DNA of 64,000 nucleotides, taken from Owenia fusiformis. Lineage: Eukaryota > Annelida > Polychaeta > Sabellida > Oweniidae. The DNA lies in NCBI GenBank assembly GCA_903813345.2, contig CAIIXF020000005.1, positions 3,852,356-3,916,355 on the forward strand, in the 5' to 3' direction. Below are positions 52,561-63,433 of this stretch, piece by piece. The translations under genes were made by a program, and so were the position numbers. Below the pieces are notes generated by a model. That model was not told the DNA's origin, did not search any database, and was given only the letters and a program-made list of their open reading frames with translations. Each line of letters starts with the position of its first letter. The first letter of the stretch is position 1.

Positions 52561-53862
52561 CTATCTGCTTGGTCCGTTGGAGTTTAACTGGTTCTGCTGG
52601 TTTTGTTGTCCATTTTGGAATCCTCTTCTATCTGCATTATATCCTTCACCTCTTACTGATGTGTTTGTGCGGCAAAACTTCATCACGTGACCTTGGCGTT
52701 TACATTTCACGCAGAATGATGGATTTTGGCACTGTTTTGCTGTGTGGTTCGTTTGCTGACAATTAAAACAAATCAATGGTTGACGTGGCCTATCTTGCCA
52801 ACTGCCGGCCTTGCTCCTTGGGCTGAAATCCCGTTCTTTGACAGGTTCTTGATTTACAACTGATTTGACTCCTTGGAGCTTTATATCTGCTATTTCTTTA
52901 TTTATCGAGGAAATTGCGTTTTGTTGGTCATTAAGTAGGGTCAAGATTTTACTCAATGAATCATCTCCATTTTCTACAACTGATACGTGTTTATTGCTTT
53001 TCTTTGGTTCACGTGTTTCTTCGTCAGCCTTGTCACTTGTTCTATCTACAACTTTATATGACTGCCATTCCAGACCAGCACGTACAGCTTCATCCAAGGT
53101 TTTTGATTTTGATAGTCTTATGAACGTTTTCATATCACTCTGGCTTGATATTGCAGTCATGAAATGATCAAATGCCAATTCATTTATGAGATCATAGCCT
53201 ACGCCGGGATATGCCAATGATGTCTGCCTTCTTATAAATTGGCCTAATTCTGTCAAAGATTCATTGGATTCCATTCTTTTAGCGGTTAATTTGGCTTTGT
53301 TTATCTCCTTCTGTATAGGGGCAAATCGTGATTGAAGGGCTGTAGTCAATGCTTCAAAATCACATCTGCTTTCTCGAGGCACATTCGCAATGATCTCCCT
53401 TGCTGCACCCCTAAGATTTACCGCAAGTATTTTGGCCTTATCGACGCTATCCCAGTCATTTAAATCAGCACACAATTCAAAATGTGACAAGTAATCTGTC
53501 CAAGATGAATCTCCATTATATGTGTCTGGTTTTGCTTTGTATTTCCTTTCACTCGTTTTCTGTACACGAAAATCTTTAAGCGATTCTGGTGTGTTGATAA
53601 TGGGATATCGGTTCTGATCGCGATCTCTGTAAGTAACCTGCCTCACTGGCCTTTGAGGTGTAGCTTGTAATTCTGGTTCCAATAACCCATAGTTATGACT
53701 CTCTATTTTCTCCATCTTGGGAGTATCAATGACGTCACTCTGTCTAATAGTATTAAAATTCAGGGATGGTACCGATCGATACCCATGTGTGTCTCTTTTG
53801 TATACAATATCATCTCCACCATCCATGTCAATAGTGCATGATTGCGTTCTTCTATGTGCCAT
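52561..53862 (-). CDS. gag: Ty3 gag protein with two zinc knuckles
   Basis: 433 aa. The central part has the retrotransposon Gag pattern (YNGDSSWTDYLSHFELCADL, then LAVNLRGAAREI). Near the C-terminus are two CCHC knuckles, CFNCQQTNHTAKQC and CVKCKRQGHVMKFC, that bind the RNA genome. It is followed closely by pol. The two are separate open frames. Confidence 0.93.
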   Translation of the reverse strand: MAHRRTQSCTIDMDGGDDIVYKRDTHGYRSVPSLNFNTIRQSDVIDTPKMEKIESHNYGLLEPELQATPQRPVRQVTYRDRDQNRYPIINTPESLKDFRVQKTSERKYKAKPDTYNGDSSWTDYLSHFELCADLNDWDSVDKAKILAVNLRGAAREIIANVPRESRCDFEALTTALQSRFAPIQKEINKAKLTAKRMESNESLTELGQFIRRQTSLAYPGVGYDLINELAFDHFMTAISSQSDMKTFIRLSKSKTLDEAVRAGLEWQSYKVVDRTSDKADEETREPKKSNKHVSVVENGDDSLSKILTLLNDQQNAISSINKEIADIKLQGVKSVVNQEPVKERDFSPRSKAGSWQDRPRQPLICFNCQQTNHTAKQCQNPSFCVKCKRQGHVMKFCRTNTSVRGEGYNADRRGFQNGQQNQQNQLNSNGPSR

Positions 53863-56530
53863 GTTTAATACGCTGTCAATATATTTTTATGATGTCTCAA
53901 TGAATCTCTCTTTAAAACTATGATAACAGTTGAGTGTCTCTTGAGTGAAATCTTGAATAACAGTTGAGTGTCTGTCTTGAGTACAATATTGAATACTGCA
54001 ATCGTTTAATGTTATACAACAAATGAGATACGCAACGTTACTGTACACTGCTGCCCTCTATACGACAACAAATTAAAATGTGAACCATACAGTTTATGGC
54101 TGATTGGATAAAAATTGACTTCTAACTGCTATCGTTTGTCAATGGTAAATCGAAGATGAAGTGGAGAACTTGTGGTTAAACGAACATGTATTTATGTATT
54201 CTGCCACGTATCATTCACCACCGGTAAACGAAGTAAGTTGCAGTATACTCATGTTCTGGTAATTCTAATTTAGTGGATTTATTAAGTCACTGGAAGGTTT
54301 TCATCAGGGAGGGAGACCTGATGTGTAAGTATGCGTTTCGTGTGTGTGTGATAGCAAAGAGAACAAGAACTTTGGGGGTAGTTAAACACGTAGATATTCA
54401 CAGGATAATCAAAACAGGTTCACACCAAAATACTTTATTCGGGGTTGTTAAAACACAAGATTCTCAGGATAGACAACACAGTATTTCCACAGCAATATTT
54501 TTATTTACAGCAATTAAATTCCAATGAGTATATCTGCTTTTGCAGACGTCACTTGGTTGTAGAGTTCACTTTGTAGAATTCAAGTTGAAGAAGTTATTGC
54601 CCTTTGGCAATCTAACTGCTTTCCACAGTTTGAAAAAAACTGCCCTTTGGCAATGTATACTGCTAAGCACTGCTGTTTGAAGTAACTGCCCTTTGGCAAT
54701 CTACACTGCTACGCAAAACTGTTTGAAGTAATCTGTATTTTGAGCTGTATTCAGCAACTGAACCTAAATACTATCAAACCACAGCAGCCTGAAACGCGTT
54801 GATTTTAAAACAAACAAACATGCTATATGTCAATTTACTGCATACATCATTGAACTGTCAACTGTAGACTCTTGCTGTTGTAGAACTGCATATAGTTGAA
54901 CTGCTTCAGCTTCTAAAATTAAGTCATTTTATACAATATTCACTTTCAAAATGTTATCACATTGATACACTATTAGAAATTGCGCCGAGTCTGAACTATG
55001 TGTACTCAAAGCTTCAAGAAGTATAAGGTTTAGTTGACTAAGTTTCATTAACCAAGCTACATAGAAGTTTCTCAAGATATTTCAATACATTTTCAATCAG
55101 TTTTGTCTCAATATCAAATCATTTTCCAACATAGTTGCTTGAAGTTTCAACTGCAGGCTACACAGGCCTATACCATTCGAGGTCACCAAGGTTACTGCTT
55201 GAGACGCTGAAGGTCACTGCTCGAGATATCGAAGGTCACTGCTTGAGATATCGAAGGTCACTGCTTGAGATATCGAAGGTCACTGCTTGAAGTTGTTGAG
55301 GTCACTGCTCGAAGTGCTCAAGGTCACTGATTGAAGTTATTGAGGTCACTGCTCGAAGTGCTCAAGGTCACTGCTTGAAGATCAATGCTTGAAGTATCCA
55401 ATGTGAACATCAGCAACACAACCTACAACTGGTTACATATACAATAACCTAAAACTGTTGAGAATATAGAGTAGTTACACATGTCCTTACTGGGCTTGTA
55501 CATCTAAAACTGTGGCGAGTTATACAATGAGTCGCATCAATTTTCAATAGCTACTGGTGACAATACACGATCATATAAAAACTGGTAAAATAACGATGCG
55601 TTAGTTCAGCAAACGTGTAAACTGTGCATTTCAAAACATTAAAAGTTACATTGCATTACCATACTCAGGATCAGCTAGGGTACAGGTACTGCACTGCCTC
55701 ACTACAGCGTCGTTACACTGCACTGCTCATGGTACTTTTTAGAGATACACTATACTGCACACCTCTGCTGTACTGCACACCTCTGCTGTACTGCACTTGC
55801 TCGACTCGGCGTTTCTGCACTGGACTCGGGGTCGACGTTGAATAAGCTGTTAAAGTAGTTGAATTCGACTGGACTCGTCGAACACTTGGTAGCTGAAACT
55901 ACTGGACCGCGTTGACCGGGTATTACATGCAGAATCTACTGGGCTGCTTGTAAGCCGCTTTGCCGTACTGCTGTATCTTGCTTTACGGGGTTACACCTTT
56001 TGCGATAAGACCTACAATTCCCTGGCCTACAATTAAACTACGCATGCATCCATGCATACAGGATACAGTATGATTTACACTAGTTCGAGCTATACTAGAA
56101 TTTACACTACATTAACACTAACTTTAAGATTTACAAAAAGTTTACAGTGTTTTACAAACTTTACATATTTGAACTACAATGTACCTGGTTACTGGTTACC
56201 GTACATATATGCTACTACCGTTGGATGACGTCACGATCAAGCACAAAGGAAATGGCGATCTTGACTCTCACCATCACTTGCTCAATCTTGAATTCCAAGC
56301 ATGCAGCAACTTGGATGGGCAACCAGGTCAGTGCAGGAAACTGTGGATGGATATCCCGTAGCTTCACTATGCGTGCGAAAATGCATATGGCTGAGCAGTT
56401 TACCTCGTGTTGCGTAAATTTCCGGGCCGGAAATGTAGATCTCTGGTTTCTGCTTGCAGACACCTTTTCCCCCTCTTTTTCAGGCCGAAGACGCAGACGT
56501 AGTTGTTGCTGTCTGTAAGCTGCCACCAAA
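53863..56530 (-). other. Long leader of the Ty3 element with tandem repeats
   Basis: 2.7 kb between 5' LTR and gag with no clear sense coding. It contains an array near 55180-55400 built on GGTCACTGCTTGAGATATCG and variants (about 8 copies), a triple CTGCCCTTTGGCAATCTA block at 54597-54700, and doubled ACTGCACACCTCTGCTGT near 55755. These may be structural RNA elements or simply slippage products. Confidence 0.6.
56519..56528 (-). other. Primer-binding site, tRNA-Leu-like
   Basis: Two bases inside the 5' LTR the minus strand reads TGGTGGCAGC. This is complementary to the 3' end (GCTGCCACCA) of a common animal tRNA-Leu. Confidence 0.6.
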
Positions 56531-57448
56531 TGTAACCGGACGTGACGGGGAAGGGAAAGGGACTTTTAAACAGTGCCTAATAGATCAAATACAACATGCA
56601 ACACATATGCAACACGACAAGTGATATAAAATCTAACATATGTACAAGGTTTATTTATTTAAAATCAATCAATAGGACATTGCAATCAAAGCAGTATTAT
56701 TTATTGCACTGAGCATTTATGACAAACAAGTTTAATCTAATCAGAAATGTAAATGTCTAAACAAGAATGTCTTTTAAACTAATACTGAAATGTCTGTACG
56801 AAATGTCTATGAAAATATAATAAAAGCTATGCGAGACGATATAAGGCACTTGGTTGTGGGAAATCGTCCTTCAAGTGGGCGGGAAAGTTCTGCTTGAGAT
56901 GGCGGGGAACTTGGCAGACTGTGTGTTGAAATCTCGCGATGATAGTTTCCTCGATCAGCGAATTCCAGCCGCTACGGCACCCGATGGACTGCTGTAGATT
57001 CACAGCTTACGAATCCTTATCTTGGGTTGCTCATTGCTGTCTATCGTCGTTGATGAAGTCTTTATCCCGATGTCACATCCATTCCATAAGCAGAAATCCT
57101 TTCACCTAGAAAATGTGCATAGCCCTACCTTGTAGTCGTGCCTCCAGATATCGTCTGACGCCCTACAACGCTGGCGATCTAACATTCGATTTAATCGTGA
57201 GTTGATACAAAATCAACCAATCAGATTATAGATAATAATTTCCAACTCGCGTTCGAATTGCATTTTCCGTCATGGTTTGCTTCCTCGTAGTTACAAAACC
57301 GGTTTATTTCCGATTAGTCTACCACACAGGATTCATATTTAAAGTGTTGCTCCGTTTTTGTGTTTCAGTGAAATAGACTTTAAAATATCATACTACTGCA
57401 ACTGCAAAAGCTTTATGTATTAATAATTTCGTTAAGCAGACCGTTACA
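56531..57448 (-). repeat. 5' LTR of the Ty3 element
   Basis: 918 bp, same sequence by eye as 45058-45975. The outer flank is TTTC, completing the 4-bp target duplication. Confidence 0.95.
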
Positions 57449-57869
57449 TTTCTTATTATTATGCCGTATTTCCTGTGTGTGTGACACATTGATTTACAAT
57501 ATTTACAACACCAAGGCAGCTAAACTTTCTACTCAAAGCCGGAATACAGTATAGAGAAGGTTTGGACCTAAGTAACTCACTTACATGTCCTCAAGTTATG
57601 TTCAATAGACTCCATCCAATCTATTAATAGATATTTCATTTATTTACGAGTGTAAGTAACCTTGTAGGCTATTAAATAAATATATCTATTCTATTTTATT
57701 ATCCCATTCCAGAGATTTCTGGTTGTTATTGGGATTATTCATAGTACCATTAAGGTACAGATATCATTTTATTATTTGATATATATTTATCTCTTGAGAG
57801 AGCTATAATTATTCCTTTTCTTCTATATTTCTGACACCTTATTGCACATAATAAACTTTACTCTGAGGA

Positions 57870-58500
57870 TAAGACAGGAGTCAATAATATCCTTACCTTT
57901 CTTCTCCCATTATACAAGACAATTAGAGATGCCTAATGTTATTAGGGTCAGCATTATAGGCCACAGTTTTGTTCGAAAAATAGAAAAGTCTAACCATTTT
58001 GACTTTAAATTAAAGGAAGACATAGTTAACTATAATACCATCATTGTATATACAATTAAACAATTTCAGATGATGTAATATAAAATCCCTATCCAGATAT
58101 GGCTATATTACAGCTAGGAGAAAATGATCTGTTTCATAGATCATCTACCTTTGTTGCAAAAAATCTCATCACTTTGGCTGAACAATATTTAGATATACAT
58201 CCTTCATTAAAAGCCTTTTATATTGGAGAACTATTTCAACGCTCATGGCATCCTTTCAAATCCTCGATCAATACTGCTTCAGAAGGCATTCAATATAATT
58301 CAATATTTTATCTACCAATTTCAAATTGTTAAATGATATTCATCATCATAAGGGCAATAGACTTTTGTTCCTACCGTACATCACCCACATACCACCCAAT
58401 ATAGAATCAATGGTCAAATTTGATAGATGACTCCTACGATCCCATACATCTCAATGCAAAGGGGAAAAGTGTTTCGTCAAGTCCTGGAAAGGCGCAGTCC
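57870..58500 (+). pseudogene. SGNH-hydrolase-like segment of the Ngaro element (fossil)
   Basis: The stretch has the block I pattern VSIIGHSFVRKI, then a block III-like AILQLGENDLFHRS, then YIGEL and, near 58450, HLNAKGKSVFRQVLER. This is the order of motifs in SGNH/GDSL-type hydrolases. Some animal Ngaro elements are known, as I recall, to carry such a domain, which supports the superfamily call. The copy is part of a broken element. Confidence 0.6.
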
Positions 58501-58687
58501 TGAGATTTCTTGATTACATTTATTAGGTAATAATAATTAGACTTAACATTAGAAGAGACGGCTACTCTTCTCTAACCAAACATAAGCCAGAGAGTCGTTA
58601 ACTTTTCACAATAGTTTATTCACTTAGTTATCCTTCATAAGTACTATACTTATATTAGGAAATTTAGTTTCCTGTTTACTTATATTT

Positions 58688-59270
58688 TATCATATTTATA
58701 TTATGATAAATATATATTATTTTGTATATCATCTGCATTTATTCATGCAGTGTATACTATACCTTTAGACATGATATGTTATCATATTTATATTATGATA
58801 AAATTCATATTATTTTATATTTCATATTCATGCTTTGTATGCTTTACCTTTATTCTTAAAGGTTATCATATTTATATTATGATAATTCATATTATTTTAT
58901 ATATCATATGCATTTATTCATGCATTGTATACTTTACCTTTATTCTTAAAGGTTATCATATTTATATTATGATAGTTCATTTTTTATATATCATATGCAT
59001 TTATTTATGCAGTGTATTCTAAATCATATTTATTATGATTAGCCTTATGGGCATCATATTTATATTATGATAATTCATAATCTTTATATATCATATGCAT
59101 TTATTTATGCAGTGTATTCTAAATCATATTTATTATGATTAGCCTTATGGGCATCATATTTATATTATGATAATTCATAATCTTTATATATCATTTGCAT
59201 TTATTTATGCAGTGTATTCTAAATCATATTTATTATGATTAGCCTTATGGGCATCATATTTATATACATC
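58688..59270. repeat. AT-rich tandem repeat with hairpin core, about 7 copies
   Basis: ATCATATTTATATTATGAT, itself an inverted repeat, recurs at intervals of about 76 to 102 bases. Between cores are ATATCATATGCATTTATTCA and TTTATGCAGTGTATTCTAAA. The last three units are almost identical (period about 102). It lies in the Ngaro body between the hydrolase-like and gag-like parts. Confidence 0.85.
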
Positions 59271-59769
59271 TAACATGGAGCATGTGCTTCTATTTATATT
59301 TATCTAAATGTTTTTATATCTTGAAGTTGCTTACCCTCTATATAACTACTAATTATTTCACTGCAAATGTCTTAAACTGAAGGACCTAACCCAAGTATTA
59401 CTATTGAAGAGTATCACACTTCTAATACCCTGACTGCAGCCAAGTCTATGCCCACTTTAATAAGGGGCAACTTTACAACAACTTTTCCCTTATCCCCTTT
59501 CCCTTCTTATTCCACTACATCTTCCATTCCAACCCAACATTTCATTCTCTCTAAATAGACCCACAGCATCTATTACTCGCCCTATTCCATCTTTTGCATC
59601 AAGCGCTAATATCCAACCTTACCCTTTCATCCCTCCAGTCTCTACTAACCTTTCAGCTTTTCATAATTCCCAACCCGTCTCTACAGCTTATGGATTAATT
59701 CCCAACACAAATGCCATGCTACAAGGACAGGTGTCAGTAGCTTCAATAAATCCAATTCCCAGTTTTCAA

Positions 59770-59867
59770 CATATTACATTACATTAATTTGTCCATATTT
59801 CAGATTTTGCGGATTTACTTTAATTCATTTCTATGATATTCTTATATTTTGGTATTCATGTATTGTT
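59770..59867 (+). repeat. Internal direct repeat of the Ngaro element, copy 1
   Basis: About 98 bases from CATATTACATTACATTAATT to GGTATTCATGTATTG. It recurs at 62468-62574 with small differences. The two copies bracket the whole RT to recombinase region. Confidence 0.8.
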
Positions 59868-59929
59868 TCATGATTGTATTGAAGAAGACAAAAACAATGA
59901 TTTTGTCCTCTGTGAGATGTAATCTGACA

Positions 59930-62215
59930 TTTCTTTTGAATCAAACATTTGAATTTAAACCCTTCAAAGAAGGGAAAATCCTTTCATTTCCAGAATGGGA
60001 CCGAGCATTCATTATATTTATTGCTGTCTATACCCAAAGATTTCATGATCAAACCCCTCACCTCTTGAAATATATATCACCTTGTCCCTTTAACCACACC
60101 TGCCCAACTTCCAAAATGTTACTCCCGCAACAACGGCAGGCAAGCCCAATTCCCCAACAAAAAGCGCTCAGGTACTGGAGACTCCAAAAAACCCTTCGAG
60201 TGAACTTATGTCAACACAAGTTGTTACTTCAGTTAAACCTGAAAGACTCAGATATTGGCTTGAAGGCTATGAACATCAAGAAGAAACAGTTCATGGTTTC
60301 TAGTACGGATTTAAATTTCCTCACTCTGATTTGCCAGAACATTACAACATTACTCATGATAATTTGTCATCATATCTAAGAACCCAGAAGCTCTCAAAAA
60401 ATTAAACAAAGAGCTTGAAGCTGGTAGAATACTTGGACCTTTTGACCAGCCACCATTTGATATTATTTCACCCTTATTTCTCGTTCCTAAAAATCTCCAG
60501 GTGAATTCTGTGTTATTCACAACTTATCACATCCCAGAGGCCAACCCATAATGATACTATCCCAGACGAAACTTTTACAGTTAAATATGCAACCGTACAA
60601 CAAGCCATAGATATTATAAACATTTAGGAAAAGGTTGCTTCTTGTGTAAGACTATTAGAAGCTTGTTTGCTCATGGAAATGGCAAAACAATCATTGACAC
60701 TTTATGTAACATCAACCCCTTTACCATTAAGCCAAAACCAAAGAAAGTCTCAAAGAGAACTTTTATCTGCTATAGGATTCCTTAGCTACTGTTGTTGTGT
60801 GATTCCTTTCGGTAGATCATTTATTTCATTATTTATTCATCTATCTAAAAATGAAGGAGCTACATTATAAAATCTTAATCAACACTCCATCTATGCAGGA
60901 TTTATTAATGTGGAAATAGTTTCTAATTCCCTTTAATGGGAAATCTATTTTCCTTACAGAAGAACAAGAGACAAGAAACAATTGCATCTTTTACCGATGC
61001 TTCTACTACGATAGGCTATGGAGCCGTTTGCAATAATCTTTGGTTTAAAGGGGAATGGCCATCAGATTGGAAAGAATTGGACATCAATATTCTTGAATTA
61101 TATCCTATTGTTACTGCTATACTTACATAGACAAAACTTATGTCTGGACATACAGTTATCCTGCATTCTGACAATGAAGCAGTATTGAACATACCGAAAT
61201 AAATTTTCTACCAGCAATCAAACGTCCTTGCAACTCTTGCTTCCTATATATTAAAATGTCTCTTAAACAATATCATGTTCAAAGTGAACACATTGCTGGT
61301 ATTCTTAATTCTGCTGCTGACGCTTTATCTAGAAACAATTTATGTTACTTTTTATCTTTTTAGAAGCACTTCAAGCTGCCCAAGCCCCGTCTACCAGAAA
61401 GTCATATGATTTATTAGTACAGTTCAACTCCCAGACAGGTATAGGTGAATTTCCTCTAACCCCAGCCTCTGCTAGCCTTTTTGCAGCACATCTTCGTTTA
61501 AAGAATTATCCCCCTAATTCATTCAAGTCAGTTCTGTCTGGTATATCTTTTTTATCATATTTTCTCAATTAACAATTTCAAGGATCCCACTACTTCTTAT
61601 GTAGTTTCTCAAATAGTTTCTGGTTTTTGTAAACTAAATCCTAGCATAGACACTAGATTGCCAATCAACACAGCCTTGTTAGAACAAATGGTTTCTATAA
61701 CTTCTGAAGTAGATTTTGACCCTTTTGCTCAAGTCTTGTACAGAGCTACTAGTATGTTATCTACAGCCTTTTTGGCTTACTAAGAAGTAGTGAGTTGACA
61801 AGTACTTCCGCAGGACACAACTTACAGTTAGAAAGTATTAAATTCTCTCCCGATGAAGCCTTTTTCATTATTACTTTTTCACATTTTAAACATAGCTCAT
61901 CTCCTGCTACGATATCAATTAATTCTCAATTACCATCTTGTTGTCCAGTATTACATATGAAGTTGTACCTGAACATAAGGTCCTTTAAATCAGGTCCTTT
62001 TTCATTTATAGAGATGCTCCAGTGAATACTTCTGTATTTAACAATTTTCTTCACAAACTCTTTGTTCAATGTCAGGTAGATCCTACCTTCTATAAATGCC
62101 ACAGTTTGCGGTTAGGCGGAGCTACATGGGCCACAAATCTTGGACTTGATGACTATACTATCAAAAGATTGGGAGATGACATACATACATACATTAAAAA
62201 ATATTTTAGGTAGAC
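59930..62215 (+). pseudogene. Gag-like, RT, RNase H and tyrosine-recombinase remnants (Ngaro fossil)
   Basis: Recognisable pieces in order are a gag-like stretch with ILSFPEWDRAF near 59980, and an RT entry region with LRYWLEGYEHQEE near 60250 and RILGPFDQPPFDIISPLF near 60430. Then come RNase H with SFTDASTTIGYGAV near 60985 and a recombinase N-terminal domain near 61370-61570. The recombinase catalytic end, CHSLRLGGATWA near 62100, still shows the H-x-x-R pattern and the following Tyr region. RT order and the type of integrase place it in the DIRS order. The copy is broken in several places, and no protein is proposed here. Confidence 0.8.
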
Positions 62216-62224
62216 ATTTATAAA

Positions 62225-62360
62225 CTCAGACTGGTGTCGAGTATGCAATTTTCATTAAAGCCCCAAAGTTGCTCAGACAGGTGTCGAGTATTCAATTTTC
62301 ATGTAAACCCCAAAGTCGGCTCAAACAGGTGTCGAGCATGCAAATTTCAAGTAGCTACTG
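62225..62360. repeat. Three 47-48-bp tandem repeats
   Basis: CTCAGACAGGTGTCGAGTAT and its variants start at 62225, 62272 and 62320, each followed by CAATTTTCAT and CCCCAAAGT (third copy truncated). They stand directly after the recombinase remnant, in the 3' part of the Ngaro element. Confidence 0.85.
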
Positions 62361-62467
62361 TTTTTTCTTCATGATGTACTAGAAATTTAATTGAGATAAA
62401 CCCGCACTTTCTGAATTCAAAAATTTTCATTCAATTCTAATTCCTTTATCTTACCTGAGATTGACAG

Positions 62468-62574
62468 CATATTACATTACATTACATTAATTTGTCCATC
62501 CATATTTCAGAATTTGCGGATTTACTTTAGTTCATTTCTATGATGTTCTTATAATTTGGTATTCATGTATTGAT
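62468..62574 (+). repeat. Internal direct repeat of the Ngaro element, copy 2
   Basis: Second copy of 59770-59867, with an extra ACATT unit and a doubled CCAT. An AATAAA follows at about 62586, possibly the element's own poly(A) signal. Confidence 0.8.
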
Positions 62575-62656
62575 TTGTGTGTATCAATAAATGATTTAAC
62601 TACTTTCTAATTAATCTTCTTTTCTTTTGGGCTCTCGCGAGAGATCGCGCATGGCC

Positions 62657-62891
62657 TTATTTTCGCCCAAGAAGATGAGTTGGAGATGGTATTATAATAT
62701 ATCCAATTGAGCTAATTAACAGTTATGTCAAATTGTAAACTCTTGTAGCTAATTAACTTAAATTAGCCATTATTTTCCAAGGTATTGTGTTTTGTGTTAA
62801 TTGGCTCAATATTTATTTATATTAATTTTATATTAATAATTTTACATGTACGACTCTCACGGCCATATCTATACTCTACATGAACATAAAT
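62657..62891 (+). repeat. Split direct repeat B1 of the Ngaro element
   Basis: 235 bp, matches 63199-63433 with one visible difference (GATGAG against GACGAG). Its last five bases, TAAAT, overlap the first five of A2. Confidence 0.9.
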
Positions 62892-63158
62892 TCAAATTAT
62901 TGACAATAATTTCATTTATGGCAATGTGAGAGTCGGTTAAGGTTTAGGTATGAACAAGCCCTAAGAAGACCATTCCCCGGTTATCCCAGGTAAATGTTTC
63001 TGGTAAGTTACACTGAACGAAACATCAAGCTTCAGATCTCGAGAGTACGAGATGAGACTTTAGACGAGATATCGATAGGATTGTAGTTGGAGGGTTTTCT
63101 CCCTAGGTGCGTACAAAATCCATTAACATCAATGTAAGTTATACATTTCGATTCTTTT
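62887..63158 (+). repeat. Split direct repeat A2 of the Ngaro element
   Basis: 272 bp, identical by eye to A1 at 44194-44465. It is followed by a 40-base linker and then B2. Confidence 0.9.
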
Positions 63159-63198
63159 CCCTCACCTCCTTCCCCAGCTTACACCACCAGTTGGAGAT

Positions 63199-63433
63199 TT
63201 ATTTTCGCCCAAGAAGACGAGTTGGAGATGGTATTATAATATATCCAATTGAGCTAATTAACAGTTATGTCAAATTGTAAACTCTTGTAGCTAATTAACT
63301 TAAATTAGCCATTATTTTCCAAGGTATTGTGTTTTGTGTTAATTGGCTCAATATTTATTTATATTAATTTTATATTAATAATTTTACATGTACGACTCTC
63401 ACGGCCATATCTATACTCTACATGAACATAAAT
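63199..63433 (+). repeat. Split direct repeat B2, right edge of the Ngaro element
   Basis: Second copy of B. Its end TAAAT marks the right border, since the following GTGTTAATTC is not shared with any other repeat end. Confidence 0.9.

Larger units (their letters stand above)
45058..57448 (-). mobile_element. Ty3/Gypsy chromovirus-type LTR element, looks whole, very young
   Basis: Length 12.4 kb, oriented on the minus strand, with 918-bp LTRs at both ends (TGTAAC...GTTACA). Target duplication is TTTC at 45054-45057 and 57449-57452. Order of parts is 5' LTR, primer site, a 2.7-kb leader, gag (53862-52561), pol (52504-48503), a 2.5-kb spacer, polypurine tract, 3' LTR. Pol has the domain order protease, RT, RNase H, integrase, with a C-terminal chromodomain. 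The LTRs appear identical, which means insertion in the very recent past. No envelope gene is visible. It lies inside a broken Ngaro element and is the younger of the two. Confidence 0.95.
44194..63433 (+). mobile_element. Ngaro/DIRS-order retrotransposon (broken), split by a Ty3 insertion
   Basis: This is a tyrosine-recombinase retrotransposon recognised by its ends: repeat A at 44194-44465, then after the body B1 (62657-62891), A2 (62887-63158) and B2 (63199-63433). This A1-body-B1-A2-B2 layout is the split-direct-repeat form of the Ngaro and PAT groups. TAAAT is common to the left edge, the B1/A2 junction and the right edge, as expected of circle integration. The body keeps traces of an SGNH-hydrolase-like segment, a gag-like stretch, RT, RNase H and tyrosine recombinase. 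It looks broken in many places. Without the nested element (45058-57448 plus one 4-bp duplication) it is about 6.85 kb. A1 and A2 are identical by eye and B1/B2 differ at one base, so the insertion is young. Confidence 0.85.

Noticed and set aside
48803-53167. Plus-strand open frames opposite pol and gag
   Set aside because: They are antisense shadows of the Ty3 genes.
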